From assembly GCF_003002065.1 (NCBI RefSeq), contig NZ_PVZG01000016.1:1-64000 (forward strand): a stretch of 64,000 bases of DNA, read 5' to 3'. Under the pieces are notes generated by a model that worked only from the letters and a program-made list of their open reading frames with translations, was not told the DNA's origin and ran no database searches. The stretch comes from Pseudosporangium ferrugineum. GTDB lineage: Bacteria > Actinomycetota > Actinomycetes > Mycobacteriales > Micromonosporaceae. Numbering within the stretch: position 1 is the first letter of the stretch; each line of letters starts with the position of its first letter. A program made the translations under genes and the position numbers. Shown one piece after another: positions 37,262 to 45,883 of this stretch.

Positions 37262-38451
37262 CCGACGTTCTCCAGCACGACCGCCAGGCCCTGACCCACG
37301 CCGATGCAGATGGCCGCCACGCCCCACCGTTCACCGGACTCCACGAGCCGCGCCGCGAGGGTCCCGAGGATGCGCCCGCCCGAGGCGCCCAGCGGGTGCC
37401 CGATGGCGATCGCCCCACCCTTGGCGTTGACGAGCTCGGCGTCCCGCAGCCCGAGCTCGAGCCAGGCGTCCACGCAGGCGATCGACTGTACGGCGAACGC
37501 CTCGTTCAGCTCGACGGCGCCGATGTCCTCCCAGGTGACGCCCGCCCGCGCGAGCGCGTCGTTGGCGGCCTGGACCGGGGCGTAGCCGAACTGCTGCGGC
37601 TCCAGCGCCGTCCAGCCGCGACCGGCGATCCGCGCGACCGGGTCCCGGCCGATGGTCGCGGCGGCGCCCGCCGAGCCCAGCAGGACCGCGCTCGCGCCGT
37701 CGTTCAGCGGCGAGCAGTTGCCGGCGGTGATCGTCCCGTCGGGCCGGAACGCCGGCTTCAGCCGGGCCAGCGCCTCCAGCGAGGTGTCGGCCCGGATGCT
37801 CTCGTCGCGGACCAGGTCGGCGCCGGGCACGGGCATCACGAGGTCGTCGTAGAAGCCCTTCTCCCACGCCTCCGCCGCGAGCCGGTGCGACCGGGCACCG
37901 AACTCGTCCTGCCGCTCGCGGGAGATCGCGAACCTCTCCTGGAGCTGCTCGTTGCACTCGCCCAGCGAGGCCGTCCACTCGGCGGGCATCCGCTCGTTCA
38001 CCAGGCGCCAGCCCAGCGTCGTGGAGACGGCGGTGACGTCGCCCGCCGGGAACCGCCGCGACGGCTTCGGCAGGACCCACGGCGCCCGCGTCATCGACTC
38101 CACGCCTCCGGCGATCGCGATCTCCGCGTCGCCGGCCTCGATCATCCGCGAGGCCATCATGGCGGCGTCCAACGACGAGCCGCAGAGCCGGTTCACCGTG
38201 GTGGCGCTCACGGTGACGGGCAGGCCCGCCAGCAGTACGGCCATCCGGCCGACGTTGCGGTTGTCCTCGCCGGCGCCGTTGGCGTTGCCCCAGAACACGT
38301 CGCCGACCAGGCCGGGATCCAGCCCCGGCGAGCGGTCGAGGAGCGCCTTCAGGGCCGTCGCGGCCAGATCGTCGGTCCTCGTGTCGGCCAGGGCTCCGTT
38401 GAACCGGCCGAACGGGGTCCGTACCGACGCGTACACGAATGAGCTGTTCAT
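37258..38451 (-). CDS. acetyl-CoA acyltransferase (beta-ketoadipyl-CoA thiolase-like)
   Basis: This 397-residue thiolase has the nucleophile Cys in TVNRLCGSSLDAAMM, the signature AIAGGVESMTRAPWVLPKP, the His in GHPLGASGGRILGTLA and the second Cys in AICIGVGQG. The beginning (FVYASVRTPFGRFNGALADTRTDDLAA) and GEDNRNVGRMAVLLAGLPVTV resemble PcaF. It would split a 3-oxoacyl-CoA made by the adjacent CoA-transferase into acetyl-CoA and a shorter acyl-CoA. Its start overlaps the LLM gene stop (ATGA). Confidence 0.94.
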   Translation of the reverse strand: MNSSFVYASVRTPFGRFNGALADTRTDDLAATALKALLDRSPGLDPGLVGDVFWGNANGAGEDNRNVGRMAVLLAGLPVTVSATTVNRLCGSSLDAAMMASRMIEAGDAEIAIAGGVESMTRAPWVLPKPSRRFPAGDVTAVSTTLGWRLVNERMPAEWTASLGECNEQLQERFAISRERQDEFGARSHRLAAEAWEKGFYDDLVMPVPGADLVRDESIRADTSLEALARLKPAFRPDGTITAGNCSPLNDGASAVLLGSAGAAATIGRDPVARIAGRGWTALEPQQFGYAPVQAANDALARAGVTWEDIGAVELNEAFAVQSIACVDAWLELGLRDAELVNAKGGAIAIGHPLGASGGRILGTLAARLVESGERWGVAAICIGVGQGLAVVLENVG

Positions 38452-39440
38452 CGGGTCGTCTCCACTTCCTGCCCCAGCTGCGGAGGCGTCGGGTCGTGCC
38501 AGTTCGGGAGGACGTGCCGCCCGATCAGGTCGAGCGTGTGGCGGGCGACGGCCGGCGGCGTGCCGTACGGGGCGACCCGCAGCTGCACGGAGGTGACCCC
38601 GGCCCGGGCGTACCGGGCGAGCGTCTCGTCGATCTCACCGGGCGTGCCCACCATGGGAAGTTCGGGCTCGGCGGGGCCGTCCGCGCCCAGCCAGGAGCCC
38701 CGTTCGGTGTAGTAGCCGGTCGCCGCCGTCAGGTGGCGCGCGGCGAGCTCGCGGGCGGTGGCGGCATCCTCGTGGACGACGCAGAACCGGGTGGTGGCGA
38801 CCACTCCCCCGGTCCCGCCCGGCCGTTCGCCGCGGCACGACCAGTACGCGGCCGACTGCTTGATCAACAGGTCGTCGCGATAGTTGGTCGCGCCGTAGAA
38901 CCCGTCGGCGAGCGTCGCGGCACGACGGGCCGAGGCGGCCACCTTGCCGCCCACCAGGATCCGCGGCCCGCCGCGCTGCACCGGGGGCGGGATCGCCACC
39001 GGCGAGTCGGCGTCCGCGCCGGCGGACCAGGCGTCGCGCAGCAGCTTCAGCGCGGCGTCGAAGGCCGCGCCAGCCGGACCTGACTCGCTCAGCCCGGCCC
39101 GCCGGGCGACCTCCGGGGCGCCGAGCCCGAGCCCGAGGGTGAGCTTCCCGCCGCACAGCTGGTCGAGCAGCGCGGCCTCGTACGCCAGCTTCCGCGGGCT
39201 GTACGCGCGCAGCAGCAGCACCGCCGACCCCAGCGCCAGGGACGTCCGGCCGGCCAGATGCGCCAGGACCATCAGGGCGGACGGGAGGTGGAACGGCTGA
39301 GAGGCCGCGTGATAGCTCTCCCCCACCCACACGGAGTCGAAGCCGTGCCGCTCCGCGTGGGCGAGGATCGAGACCGCGCGATCCACCTGTGGGCGGACCG
39401 GCTCCCGGGAGCTCAGGTCGAGCGCGACCCCCAGCCGCAT
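38448..39440 (-). CDS. LLM-class (luciferase-like, probably F420-dependent) oxidoreductase
   Basis: This 330-residue TIM-barrel flavin- or F420-binding protein of the bacterial luciferase-like superfamily has GFDSVWVGESYH near the N-terminus, LAGRTSLALGSAVLLLRAYSPRKLAYEAALLDQL, GKLTLGLGLGAPE, and the C-terminal loop VQRGGPRILVGGKVAASARRAATLADGFYG. The family includes F420-dependent reductases/dehydrogenases and FMN-dependent monooxygenases; actinomycetes favour F420. It may carry out the first redox attack on the imported substrate. The ATG directly follows the stop of the binding lipoprotein. Confidence 0.92.
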   Translation of the reverse strand: MRLGVALDLSSREPVRPQVDRAVSILAHAERHGFDSVWVGESYHAASQPFHLPSALMVLAHLAGRTSLALGSAVLLLRAYSPRKLAYEAALLDQLCGGKLTLGLGLGAPEVARRAGLSESGPAGAAFDAALKLLRDAWSAGADADSPVAIPPPVQRGGPRILVGGKVAASARRAATLADGFYGATNYRDDLLIKQSAAYWSCRGERPGGTGGVVATTRFCVVHEDAATARELAARHLTAATGYYTERGSWLGADGPAEPELPMVGTPGEIDETLARYARAGVTSVQLRVAPYGTPPAVARHTLDLIGRHVLPNWHDPTPPQLGQEVETTR

Positions 39441-40535
39441 TCAGCCGGCGCTCTCTGCTCGCTTGATGACATCCTCGTGGGAGAAGTCGTTGAACGCCTT
39501 GAACATCTCGTCGGTGTAGATGTCCTTGGCCGGGAACTTCTTGATCAGTCCGGCGGAGGCCAGGAAGTCGAGCGAGCGGGTGAACGCGGCCTCGTCGATC
39601 GAGCCCAGGGTCTTGTCGTCGAAGCCCTGTCCCGCCAGGCGCACCTCGAGGACCTTGATGCCGTCGGCCAGCGCCTTCGCCTCCGGCTCGGACCCGCGGG
39701 TCTCCGGGTGGAGCTTCCACAGGTCGCGGATCGCGGCCTCGGGGTTGGCCTTGGCGAAGACGAACGCCTTCATCACCGCGCGGCCGAACCGCTGGAGGAC
39801 GTCCTTCTTGGCGTCGAGGTTCTTCCGGGTCGTCGCGAAGCCGCCGCCCCACGCGTCCGCCGTCTCCTTGACCGGGAGCGGGGTCAGGGTGACGCCGGCG
39901 TTCCGGACGAGCTGGTACTGGATGTCCCAGAGCGCCAGGGCATCGACCTGGCCGCCCTTGATGGCGTTGATCTGCTGGGCGCCGGCGCCGATCGGCACCA
40001 GGGTGACATCGTTCTCGCTCATCCCGTTGAGCTTCATGGCGGTCCGGGCGAACGTCGCGCCGGAGCTCGCGACCGCGGAGACGCCGATCTTCTTGCCCTT
40101 CAGGTCGGCGATGCTCTTCACGCTGGAGCCCGCCGGCACCTCCAGGCTGTAGATCCACTTCTCCCAGTAGGAGCTGAAGTAGGCCAGGTTCAGGCCCTTG
40201 TCGCGCCCGATGGCCACGGGCTCGACCGTCATGAGGCCGAGGTCCGCCCCGCCGGCGGCGACCTGCTGCGCCGCCTGGGTGGCCGACGGGAACAGGTTGG
40301 TCGTGACCTTCAGGCCCTCCTCCTCGTAGAAGCCCTCGGCCTCCACGACCGCCATGACCGCGTAGCCGGCGTTCCAGCTCGGGGATGCCATCGCGAACCT
40401 CACCGGCGTCAGCCCGCCGGACTTCGCCGAGTCGCCGGAATCGCTGTCGGAACCGCCGCACGCACTCAGCGTTGCGGCCACGCACAGGGCGGCGACCGCA
40501 CCACTAACGACCTTCAACGCTCGTTTAGGTTTCAC
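39441..40535 (-). CDS. ABC transporter substrate-binding lipoprotein (SsuA/TauA/NMT1-like)
   Basis: The 364-residue lipoprotein has a lipobox at LCVAATLSACGGSDSDS. It binds substrate outside the membrane and hands it to an ABC permease. The mature protein has the type-2 periplasmic fold of the SsuA/TauA/THI5 family: FAMASPSWNAGYAVMAVVEAEGFYEEEGL, VAAGGADLGLMTVEP, and LKGKKIGVSAVASSGATFARTAM. The GTG start at 40535 has AGGAAGG upstream. The matching ATPase and permease genes are in the divergent plus arm (43434, 44231), so the transporter is split across the two operons. Ligand unknown; sulfonates, aromatics or pyrimidines are typical. Confidence 0.93.
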   Translation of the reverse strand: MKPKRALKVVSGAVAALCVAATLSACGGSDSDSGDSAKSGGLTPVRFAMASPSWNAGYAVMAVVEAEGFYEEEGLKVTTNLFPSATQAAQQVAAGGADLGLMTVEPVAIGRDKGLNLAYFSSYWEKWIYSLEVPAGSSVKSIADLKGKKIGVSAVASSGATFARTAMKLNGMSENDVTLVPIGAGAQQINAIKGGQVDALALWDIQYQLVRNAGVTLTPLPVKETADAWGGGFATTRKNLDAKKDVLQRFGRAVMKAFVFAKANPEAAIRDLWKLHPETRGSEPEAKALADGIKVLEVRLAGQGFDDKTLGSIDEAAFTRSLDFLASAGLIKKFPAKDIYTDEMFKAFNDFSHEDVIKRAESAG

Positions 40536-40547
40536 GATGGAACCTTC

Positions 40548-41414
40548 CTAATGGCTGGGTAGCGGGTAGGTGTCTTCGTTGAGCACTCGGCCCGGCGTCA
40601 GGGAGAAGTCCAGACGCGGCGGGCAGAAGATGTCGATCAGCTGGTTGGTCCCCGGACCCACGGCCTCGCTGGTGTGGATCATCGGCGGAGGGATCACCGC
40701 CACCGAGGGACTGCCGCACCGCAGGTGCCGGTCCTCGCGCCACTCGCTGCGGCGCTTCGACCACGGGGTCCGCAGGTGGTGGACGTACTCACCCTCCACG
40801 GCGAGCGAGCACTGCTCGAAGTCGTCGTGGTCGTGCGGCGAGAGGCTGTCGGGATCGCGCGGGCCGACCCTCGGCGCCAGGAAATTGATCATGAAGGTGC
40901 TGCACCGGACGATCTGGCCCGGGCGTACGGCGTCCTGGGTCACCGTCAGGTCGGCCAGCCGGTAGGGCCGGATGCGGTAGCCCTCCGGCGGGTCCGGCCA
41001 CGGCTCGAACGGCCTGGTGTTCGGGTGCGGTTCCGCGTACGAATCCCGGTTGCGCGCCCGGTCCAGCAGGTCGGTGGACCGGGAGCTGAACAGCCGCACG
41101 ACGGTGCAGTCGCCGGCGCCCACGATCGCGCTGTCGCCCGGCGGGATCATCACCACCGCCTTGCCCGAGACCGACGCGACCTCCCCGGACGCCCGGACCT
41201 CGACGCTGCAATTCTCGTACGGGAGGATCGCGACGTACTCGTCCGGCTGATCACCCCGCTCCAGCACGTCGCCGGCGACCAGCGTCGTGTGGGCGAGCAC
41301 GAAGTTGTGCCCGCGGAAGTACCACGTGGACGATCCCCCGGGGGTGGTCTCGTCGGGATCGCCCGTACCGAGGTCGGAGAACTCCACGTCGGGCGGGGTG
41401 GCCAGGGTGGTCAT
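40548..41414 (-). CDS. cupin-fold protein of the catabolic island
   Basis: This 288-residue protein consists of a bicupin-like repeat. The N-terminal half has TWYFRGHNFVLAHTTLVAGD and EYVAILPYENCSVEVR, the C-terminal half the metal-like cluster LSPHDHDDFEQCSLAVEGEYVH and later PPPMIHTSEA. The two His and Glu of the second half resemble a metal-binding cupin, so isomerase or dioxygenase activity is possible, but I do not know the family function. The ATG at 41414 follows AAAGGA; upstream codons are shadow of the next gene. Confidence 0.82.
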   Translation of the reverse strand: MTTLATPPDVEFSDLGTGDPDETTPGGSSTWYFRGHNFVLAHTTLVAGDVLERGDQPDEYVAILPYENCSVEVRASGEVASVSGKAVVMIPPGDSAIVGAGDCTVVRLFSSRSTDLLDRARNRDSYAEPHPNTRPFEPWPDPPEGYRIRPYRLADLTVTQDAVRPGQIVRCSTFMINFLAPRVGPRDPDSLSPHDHDDFEQCSLAVEGEYVHHLRTPWSKRRSEWREDRHLRCGSPSVAVIPPPMIHTSEAVGPGTNQLIDIFCPPRLDFSLTPGRVLNEDTYPLPSH

Positions 41415-41449
41415 CGCCTGTCCTTTCGGGTCAGCGGCACGAAGCCGGT

Positions 41450-42340
41450 TCAGTCGTCCAGGCCGAGCAGGAAGGCCGGGTTGTCGCAGAAGATCTGCCG
41501 CAGCGACCTCTCGTCCAGGCCGAGGTCCAGCAGCGCGGTAGCGACGCGGATGTAGGAGTCGACCGGCAGCGGCCGATCCTTCTGGCCGAGGTCGGAGGCG
41601 ATCACGGTGTGCTCCGGGCCGATCTTCTCGATCCAGTCCAGGAGGATCTTCGGGTTCCACTTCTTGGTCCCCTCGGGGTCGTAGAAGCCGGTCTCGTGCT
41701 CGATGAACGCGCCGTAGCCGATGAGCTCACGGCACTTCGCCTCGTCCGCGCCGATGACGTAGTCGGGGTGGTTGAGCAGCATCCGGGTGACGCCCTTGTC
41801 CTTGGCCGCGGCGAACAGCTGGGTGATCGACTCGGTCTCCATGTGGCCGCCGGTCACCATCGCGCCGGTCTCCTTCACCAGGTCGAGCACCTCGTGGACC
41901 TCGGGGATGAGCTCACCGTCCGCCCCGTGGATGTCCACCCGGGACGACGGCACCTCGACGCTCGCCGTGGGGAAACCGACGCCTTCCGGATGGCAGTCGA
42001 TGTGCCGGCCGGCCGAGAACGTCGGGAACCACACGGCTTTGCCGCCCATCCGCAGCGACATGGCCACGGCCTGCGGATTGATGCCGCCGACCATGCTGTT
42101 CAGGGTGATGCCGCCGAAGACGGGGGTCTTGATCCCCGCCAGCCGGTCGCTCATGGAGAGCAGGTCCATGACGGTGTTGTGGTGGTGGGACTTGACCAGC
42201 ACCCCCCGCATGCCGAGCCGTTCGCCGTCCTTGCCGGCCTCCGCATGGTCGATGCGCCGGGGGAACGGGTTCGGGCCGGAATGGCAGTGCAGGTCAACGC
42301 AACCGTTCAGCAGCTTGATGATGGCGGGCGAGTCAGTCAT
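41450..42340 (-). CDS. metal-dependent amidohydrolase-like protein (DUF6282-type)
   Basis: The 296-residue product is predicted from the ATG at 42340, which has AGGAG 5-6 nt upstream. The metal-site signature CVDLHCHSGPNPFPRRIDHAE lies near residue 15, followed by VLVKSHHHNTVMDLL and GGITLNSMVGGINPQAV, and later GAMVTGGHMETESITQLF and MLLNHPDYVIGADEAK. These are TIM-barrel amidohydrolase features with His ligands on successive strands. It is the first gene of the minus arm, so hydrolysis of a ring, lactone or amide may be an early step. The substrate is not identifiable. Confidence 0.88.
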   Translation of the reverse strand: MTDSPAIIKLLNGCVDLHCHSGPNPFPRRIDHAEAGKDGERLGMRGVLVKSHHHNTVMDLLSMSDRLAGIKTPVFGGITLNSMVGGINPQAVAMSLRMGGKAVWFPTFSAGRHIDCHPEGVGFPTASVEVPSSRVDIHGADGELIPEVHEVLDLVKETGAMVTGGHMETESITQLFAAAKDKGVTRMLLNHPDYVIGADEAKCRELIGYGAFIEHETGFYDPEGTKKWNPKILLDWIEKIGPEHTVIASDLGQKDRPLPVDSYIRVATALLDLGLDERSLRQIFCDNPAFLLGLDD

Positions 42341-42373
42341 GAAGTCTCCTGGCGTCGGCGGCGTTCGCATCAC

Positions 42374-42403
42374 AGACTGAGAGTCCGCTATCCGGTCTGT
42401 CAA
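42374..42403 (-). promoter_or_regulatory. candidate promoter of the minus catabolic arm
   Basis: On the minus strand TTGACA (42398-42403) is followed 18 bp later by CAGTCT (42374-42379). It lies 34 bp before the amidohydrolase start, in the divergent region shared with the IclR gene, where the regulator would be expected to bind. Confidence 0.4.
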
Positions 42404-42538
42404 GAGAGTGTTTCGGATGCTGCTTCCGCGAAACCCGCTGGAAAACCTTGCCGTGGGATGCGAGCCGTGCTTACTCTCCGTCCGTACTGCGAACTACACG
42501 CACACTTTGCGGACATTCAACGAGACGGGTGAGCGCCA

Positions 42539-43315
42539 ATGGCGGAGGGCCAGGACGAGCCGGTGACTGCTCGCGAACAGGACATCCAGGCGGTGAGCCG
42601 GACCGCGCAGATCCTCGGCCTGTTCGCTCCGGAGACCCCGGAGCTGTCCGTCGCGGAGGCCACCCGCCGGCTCGGCCTGAAGCGGACCACGGTGCACCGC
42701 TACTTCAGCTCGATGATCAGCTCCGGCCTGCTCGAGCGGGTGGAGGACTCCGCGCTCGTCCGTCCCGGACCGTCGATCCTGCAGCTCGGCAGCTTCACGC
42801 TGGGACAGCAGCGCATCATGCAGATGGCGCCGGCCTACCTGCGCGAGCTCGCGCTCGAGATCAAGGTCAGCACCGTGCTGTCGCTGTGGGGCGCCTCCGG
42901 CCCGGTCGTCTCGCTGGTGGAGGAGGCCGACCACGCCACCCTGGTGACGGTGCGCGTGGGCTCACAGCTCGCCCTGAACTCCTCGCAGGCCAAGGTCTTC
43001 CTGGCCTTCCTCCCCGACCAGTTCCACGCCGACCGGCTCACCGGCAGCCTCCCCGAGCCCCAGCGCGCCGAGACCCGCCGGCGCATCGAGGCGATCCGGC
43101 AGGCCGGCATGAGCAGCGACGTCAACCACCGCGGCATCTGCGTCCTCGCGGCGCCGGTGTTCGCGGCCACCGGGATCTGCGCCACGATCGCGGCCGTCGG
43201 CACCGAGCGGATGCTGCCGGAGGCGCTGGACTCCCGGGAGGCCATGGCGTTGAGGTCCGCCTGCAGGCGACTGACCAAGGAGATGGGCGGCACGTGGCCC
43301 GAGACGACCCATTGA
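42539..43315 (+). CDS. IclR-family transcriptional regulator
   Basis: The protein has 258 residues. The winged HTH at ~18-80 (QAVSRTAQILGLFAPETPEL, EATRRLGLKRTTVHRYFSSM) and the GAF-like effector domain at ~90-255 (RELALEIKVSTVLSLWG, LNSSQAKVFLAFLPD, GICVLAAPVFAATGICATIAAVG) are complete. IclR regulators such as PcaR control beta-ketoadipate and related catabolic operons, which fits the PcaI/J/F-like genes in the divergent arm. Its TGA at 43313 is also the first bases of the second copy of the foldable element, so the arms of that element overlap the gene end. Confidence 0.93.
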   Translation: MAEGQDEPVTAREQDIQAVSRTAQILGLFAPETPELSVAEATRRLGLKRTTVHRYFSSMISSGLLERVEDSALVRPGPSILQLGSFTLGQQRIMQMAPAYLRELALEIKVSTVLSLWGASGPVVSLVEEADHATLVTVRVGSQLALNSSQAKVFLAFLPDQFHADRLTGSLPEPQRAETRRRIEAIRQAGMSSDVNHRGICVLAAPVFAATGICATIAAVGTERMLPEALDSREAMALRSACRRLTKEMGGTWPETTH

Positions 43316-43403
43316 ACTTTTTTCAACGTGGCGAGGCCGAACGCGCCCGCCACTGTCGACGGCCCGGCACTGTCGGGCTCGATGTCAGGTTGAAAAAGGT
43401 TCA
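43313..43403 (+). repeat. foldable ~92-bp element, copy B, before the ABC ATPase gene
   Basis: Outer arms TGAACTTTTTTC (43313-43324) and GAAAAAGGTTCA (43392-43403) are the same as in copy A. The inner hairpin is CGACGG (43357-43362) with CTGTCG (43370-43375): one pair changed from G-C in copy A to G-U here, keeping the fold. The middle differs at many positions between the copies. It begins with the IclR stop codon and ends 30 nt before the ATPase ATG. Confidence 0.7.
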
Positions 43404-43433
43404 CTGATTGCCATCTGGTGAGGAAGGACCGAC

Positions 43434-44222
43434 ATGCCGACCAGCACCGACACCGACTGCGTGATCCGCTTGGATTCGCTGTCCATGGTGTACCCCACGA
43501 AGTCCGGCGGGACCGTCCAGGCCCTCGACGACGTCTCCCTCAGCGTCCGGGGCGGTGAGTTCATCTCCATCGTCGGCCCCAGCGGCTGCGGCAAGAGCAC
43601 GCTGCTGCGGATCATCATGGGCCTGTCCCGCCAGACCTCCGGACGGGTCACCTTCGGGCCGTCCGAGGACACCCACCGCAACCAGCTCGGGATGGTGTTC
43701 CAGCAGCCGCTGTTGCTGCCCTGGCGCACCGTACGGAAGAACCTGCTGATGTCGCCGGATCTTCACCGCGCCCGCGACGCCGCGACCCGGGCGAAGGCCG
43801 ACGAGCTGCTGGTGATGCTCGGGCTGGAGGAGTTCGGCGACCGGTACCCCAACGAGCTGTCCGGCGGGATGCAGCAGCGGGTCGGGATCGGCCGCGCCCT
43901 CATGCACGACCCGCGCATCCTGCTCATGGACGAGCCGTTCGGCGCGCTGGACGCGATGACCCGCGATCAGATGGGGCTGGACCTGCTGAAGATCTGGGAC
44001 CAGGACCGCAAGACCGTGCTGTTCGTGACGCACAGCATCCCCGAGGCGGTGCTGCTCGCCGACCGCGTCGTGGTCATGACGCCCCGCCCCGGCCGGTTGG
44101 CGGACGTCGTCGACGTCGCGCTCCCCCGGCCGCGGCGGCTCGAGAACATCAACACGCCCGAGTTCGGCGAGATCGTCCTGAAGATCCGCAAGCTGCTCGA
44201 CTCCGAGCACAGCGCCCACTAG
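43434..44222 (+). CDS. ABC transporter ATP-binding protein (SsuB/TauB-like)
   Basis: This 262-residue ATPase has Walker A in VGPSGCGKSTLLRI, the Q-loop in VFQQPLLLPW, the signature LSGGMQQRVGIGRAL, Walker B in ILLMDEPFGALDA and the switch His in FVTHSIPEAV. It powers the permease encoded 8 nt downstream and would work with the lipoprotein encoded in the minus arm. GAGGAAGG supports the start. The branch is that of nitrate/sulfonate/taurine-type importers. Confidence 0.95.
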   Translation: MPTSTDTDCVIRLDSLSMVYPTKSGGTVQALDDVSLSVRGGEFISIVGPSGCGKSTLLRIIMGLSRQTSGRVTFGPSEDTHRNQLGMVFQQPLLLPWRTVRKNLLMSPDLHRARDAATRAKADELLVMLGLEEFGDRYPNELSGGMQQRVGIGRALMHDPRILLMDEPFGALDAMTRDQMGLDLLKIWDQDRKTVLFVTHSIPEAVLLADRVVVMTPRPGRLADVVDVALPRPRRLENINTPEFGEIVLKIRKLLDSEHSAH

Positions 44223-44230
44223 GAGAGCTG

Positions 44231-45109
44231 ATGTCCACCAGCACCAAGCGCCACGCAGCCGAACGAGAGGCACCGGAGGGCGAGCCGGTGGAGGCCCCCG
44301 CGAGGCCGGGCACCCCGGTACGGGGGCGCCGCCGCCGGGTACCGGAGATCACCTACAGCGTGCTGGTATTCCTCGGGTTGCTGGTGGTCTGGCAGGTCGT
44401 CGTGAAGCTGTTCGACGTCTCCACCATCCTCGTCCCCGCGCCCACGGCCGTCGCCGGCTCCCTGGTCGACGGCTTCCAGGACGGCAGCCTGATGACCCAC
44501 TCGGTCGTCACCCTGAAGGAGATCCTGCTCGGGTTCGGCATCGCGGTCGGCTCGGCCCTGGTCTCCGCGGTGCTCATCACCCAGTTCCGGCCGGTGGAGC
44601 GGGTGCTCTTCCCGCTGCTCATCCTGACCCAGACCATCCCGAAGGTCGCCATGGCACCCCTGCTGATCGTCTGGTTCGGCATCGGGATCAGCTCGAAGGT
44701 GCTGACCGTGGCCCTGATCGCGTTCTTCCCCCTGCTCATCAACGCCGTCCTGGGATTCCGGTCCGCCGCCCACGAGCAGGTCGAGATGCTCCGGTCCTTC
44801 GGCGCGTCCCGGGCGCAGGTCATGCGGCACCTGCAGATCCCGTCGGCGCTTCCGCACATCTTCGCCGGGCTGGAGGTCGCCGTCATCCTGTCCGTGACCG
44901 GCGCCGTGGTCGCGGAGTTCGTGGGCAGTTCGGAGGGTCTGGGCTACCTGATCCAGGCGAGCAACTTCACCCTGGACGTGGCCCGGACCTTCGCGGTGAT
45001 CGTCGTGCTGTCGGCGATCGGCATCGCCCTGCACGCGGTCGTCGTGCGGCTCGGCAAGTGGCTGGTCTTCTGGACCGCCACCCCCACCGAGACCGCCGGC
45101 GAGGTCTGA
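44231..45109 (+). CDS. ABC transporter permease (SsuC/TauC-like)
   Basis: The 292-residue protein has an N-terminal cytosolic tail of ~40 polar residues, then about six membrane segments. The binding-protein-dependent permease (EAA) loop appears as EQVEMLRSFGASRAQVMRHLQIPSALPHIFAGL, which contacts the ATPase. QTIPKVAMAPLLIVWFGIG is also typical of SsuC/TauC-like permeases. It follows the ATPase by 8 nt and precedes the aldolase by 3 nt. Confidence 0.94.
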   Translation: MSTSTKRHAAEREAPEGEPVEAPARPGTPVRGRRRRVPEITYSVLVFLGLLVVWQVVVKLFDVSTILVPAPTAVAGSLVDGFQDGSLMTHSVVTLKEILLGFGIAVGSALVSAVLITQFRPVERVLFPLLILTQTIPKVAMAPLLIVWFGIGISSKVLTVALIAFFPLLINAVLGFRSAAHEQVEMLRSFGASRAQVMRHLQIPSALPHIFAGLEVAVILSVTGAVVAEFVGSSEGLGYLIQASNFTLDVARTFAVIVVLSAIGIALHAVVVRLGKWLVFWTATPTETAGEV

Positions 45110-45112
45110 GCC

Positions 45113-45883
45113 ATGACACGGGTACGCGACGGAATCAACGGCGGCACGCTCGGGACCTGGATCAAGCTCGCCAGCCCCGAGAGTGTCGAGATCATGGCGT
45201 ACGCGGGCTTCGACTTCGTGGTCATCGACCTCGAGCACACGGCGCTGGACCTGGGCGCCACCTCGACCCACATCGCGATGGCCCGCGCCCTCGGGGTGGA
45301 CCCGCTCGTCAGGGTGCCCGACCACGGCCTGAGCGTGATCCAGCGGGTCCTGGACGCCGGCGCGGCCGGGGTGGTCGTGCCGCACGTCGACACCGCCGAA
45401 CAGGCCCGGGAGGTCGTACGGGCCACCTGCTTCCCGCCGCGCGGCGACCGCGGGTCCGGCGGCACCAGCCGGGCGGGACGCTGGGGGCTGCTGCCCCGGG
45501 CGGACTACCTCGAGTACGGCAACGAGCAGGCCCTGTGCGTCGTCCAGCTCGAGAGCGAGACGGCGATCCGTAACTCGCGGGAGATCCTGGCCCTCGACGG
45601 CATCGGTGCCGCGTTCGTCGGGACGGCCGACCTCTCGATGTCGATGGGCGTCCCGGCGGGAAGCGACGAGGTGGACCGGCTCGCCGGGTCCGCCCTGGCG
45701 GCTGCCGCCGCGGCGGGCGTTCCCATCGGCACCGCGTCCGCCACGAGCGACCAGGCCCGGGCCGCGCTGGCCCGGGGCTACGACTACGTGGTGGTCAGCA
45801 ACGACACCTCGATCCTCGCCAGTGGAGGCCGCGCGATCGTGAACGCGTTGAGAACGCCCGTCGCCGAGCGGGCCGCCCGGTGA
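45113..45883 (+). CDS. HpcH/HpaI-family aldolase
   Basis: This 256-residue TIM-barrel class-II aldolase of the HpcH/HpaI/CitE superfamily shows LGTWIKLASPESVEIMAYAGFDFVVIDLEH, GAAGVVVPHVDTAEQAREVV, the RGDRGSGG loop and VVQLESETAIRNSREI, which carry the family's metal and substrate residues. Such enzymes cleave 2-oxo-4-hydroxy acids into pyruvate and an aldehyde. That aldehyde could be the substrate of the aldehyde dehydrogenase in the divergent arm. The stop overlaps the SDR start (GTGA). Confidence 0.92.
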   Translation: MTRVRDGINGGTLGTWIKLASPESVEIMAYAGFDFVVIDLEHTALDLGATSTHIAMARALGVDPLVRVPDHGLSVIQRVLDAGAAGVVVPHVDTAEQAREVVRATCFPPRGDRGSGGTSRAGRWGLLPRADYLEYGNEQALCVVQLESETAIRNSREILALDGIGAAFVGTADLSMSMGVPAGSDEVDRLAGSALAAAAAAGVPIGTASATSDQARAALARGYDYVVVSNDTSILASGGRAIVNALRTPVAERAAR